The notes beneath the pieces are model-generated. The model was not told the origin of the DNA, did no database searches, and saw only the letters and a list, made by a program, of their open reading frames with translations. The translations under genes and the position numbers were made by a program. A DNA stretch of 23,181 nucleotides from an uncultured Prevotella sp. (GTDB taxonomy: Bacteria; Bacteroidota; Bacteroidia; Bacteroidales; Bacteroidaceae), in NCBI GenBank assembly GCA_900543155.1, contig UQQN01000032.1, positions 1 to 23,181 of the forward strand, read 5' to 3'. Positions 22,503-23,181 of this stretch are shown in pieces. Position 1 is the first letter of the stretch. Every line of letters begins with the position of its first letter.

Positions 22503-23044
22503 GTTGAAAATCTTCAAAATGGATGCTTAGCAGCACATACATTCTTCTAACTCCACCTTACTTCCCCAAATAAAAGTCTCTACCTTCTTAAAAAGCTTCT
22601 ACTTCCTTTCAAAAGGAAACACCACTTAAAATGTAAGGTGCTAAATTCGTCATTTTTTTTAATACTGCCAAGGTTTTTTACTAAAATTCTGCTAAAATCT
22701 TCTGAATAGCTTAAAATGAGCGATTTATGAGTGTCTTTCCTCAATAGAGGTAATGACTTGGCAATAGTTTTAACTTCTACATTCTACATAAGTTTGCCTT
22801 GCTTGCCAAACAACTCTTTTCGGATGCAAAGTTAAACCTAAAATCTGAAAAACGACACTTTTTGCTTTGTTTTTATAGATTATTAATTTTGGGTTGGAAG
22901 TGTGCTTATTCCAAATGTAGCAACACATTGTCTATGCAGCATAGATAAATTTCATATACAGCATTAAAAGTAAGAGAAATGTTAAATGTCGTCCTCATTC
23001 CTACAATACAAAGCAAAACGTTCTCGTTTATGGATTTTTTTTCG
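22503..23044. other. Intergenic region without a recognised gene
   Basis: No frame here looks coding on either strand. Visible signals are a short palindrome TTCCTTT-CA-AAAGGAA (22603-22618), a minus-strand -7 match (22827-22834) and a small hairpin TCTATG-CAG-CATAGA (22931-22945). Confidence 0.6.
22827..22834 (-). promoter_or_regulatory. Candidate distant -7 element for the ClC-aroE transcript
   Basis: TAACTTTG on the minus strand, followed by CATCCG, is the nearest full TAnnTTTG match upstream of the ClC gene, about 475 bases from its ATG. No TTTG is found at the expected upstream distance. If used, it would give a long leader that includes the 15-bp repeats. Confidence 0.35.
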
Positions 23045-23052
23045 TACTTTTG
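23045..23052 (+). promoter_or_regulatory. Candidate -7 element for a gene at the right edge
   Basis: TACTTTTG matches TAnnTTTG and lies 40 bases before ATG 23092. The upstream -33 position reads TTCTC, so support is partial. Confidence 0.4.
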
Positions 23053-23091
23053 AAAGTTATAGAAAGAGAATGTAGATTAGAAAGGTAAAAT

Positions 23092-23163
23092 ATGGACAAT
23101 AAAGTATTCCTTTTAGGATTATTTCTGGTTCATCCGGAAAATGGAGTGATAAATTCAGTATAG
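23092..23163 (+). CDS. Short frame at the window edge, possible broken gene start
   Basis: ATG 23092 opens a 23-codon frame (MDNKVFLLGLFLVHPENG...) that stops at TAG 23161. From 23103 the next frame reads SIPFRIISGSSGKWSDKFSI and stays open to the window end. One possibility is that the ATG begins a gene frameshifted around 23110-23130. Chance is also quite possible, and I do not recognise a family. Confidence 0.25.
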   Translation: MDNKVFLLGLFLVHPENGVINSV

Positions 23164-23181
23164 AACAAAAGAAAACCGCTG

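Overview
The window looks like a chromosomal segment of a Bacteroidota bacterium, most likely order Bacteroidales and perhaps Prevotellaceae. I infer this from the promoters, which match the Bacteroidota pattern TTTG-N19-TAnnTTTG, the lack of Shine-Dalgarno sites, the carB-carA-purF arrangement with long PurF and PurM forms, a fused Wzz/BY-kinase and a DUF4421-type protein. I could not search a database, so the genus is a guess. No phage, complete insertion sequence, CRISPR array or rRNA was seen.

Layout. Positions 1-207 hold two tandem tRNA-Lys(CTT) genes (the first cut by the window edge) and a terminator. Next on + come a SpoU-type RNA methyltransferase (231-1037) and a polysaccharide co-polymerase/tyrosine kinase broken by a one-base frameshift near 1711-1716 (1144-3575). 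On -, from 12.9 kb leftward, run an XRE-type regulator, purF, carA and carB (glutamine-dependent steps of purine and pyrimidine synthesis), then a Gfo/Idh/MocA oxidoreductase and a DUF4421-like outer-membrane protein. On + from 13.7 kb are a TPM-domain protein and LemA (a common pair), purM, a small membrane protein, prfA and an MltF-like lytic transglycosylase lipoprotein. On - at the right are a CBS-domain ClC protein and aroE, probably co-transcribed. The last 0.8 kb is almost gene-free; a possible gene start at the right edge cannot be resolved.

The most unusual material is non-coding. (i) A palindromic element carrying a promoter occurs as two tandem 86-bp-period copies before the TPM gene, and its promoter half recurs on the other strand before purF. 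Spacer and -7 sequence are conserved well beyond promoter consensus, so this looks like a portable promoter repeat that may put separate operons under similar control. (ii) An imperfect palindrome of about 209 bp fills the gap between mltF and aroE. (iii) A 15-bp palindromic tandem repeat lies before the ClC gene. (iv) An 11-bp tandem repeat and a UUCG-capped structured element lie in the 12.95-13.53 kb gap. Protein-level oddities are the split kinase, a ClC protein with Val at the internal proton-glutamate position, and a DUF4421 signal peptide without a normal start codon.
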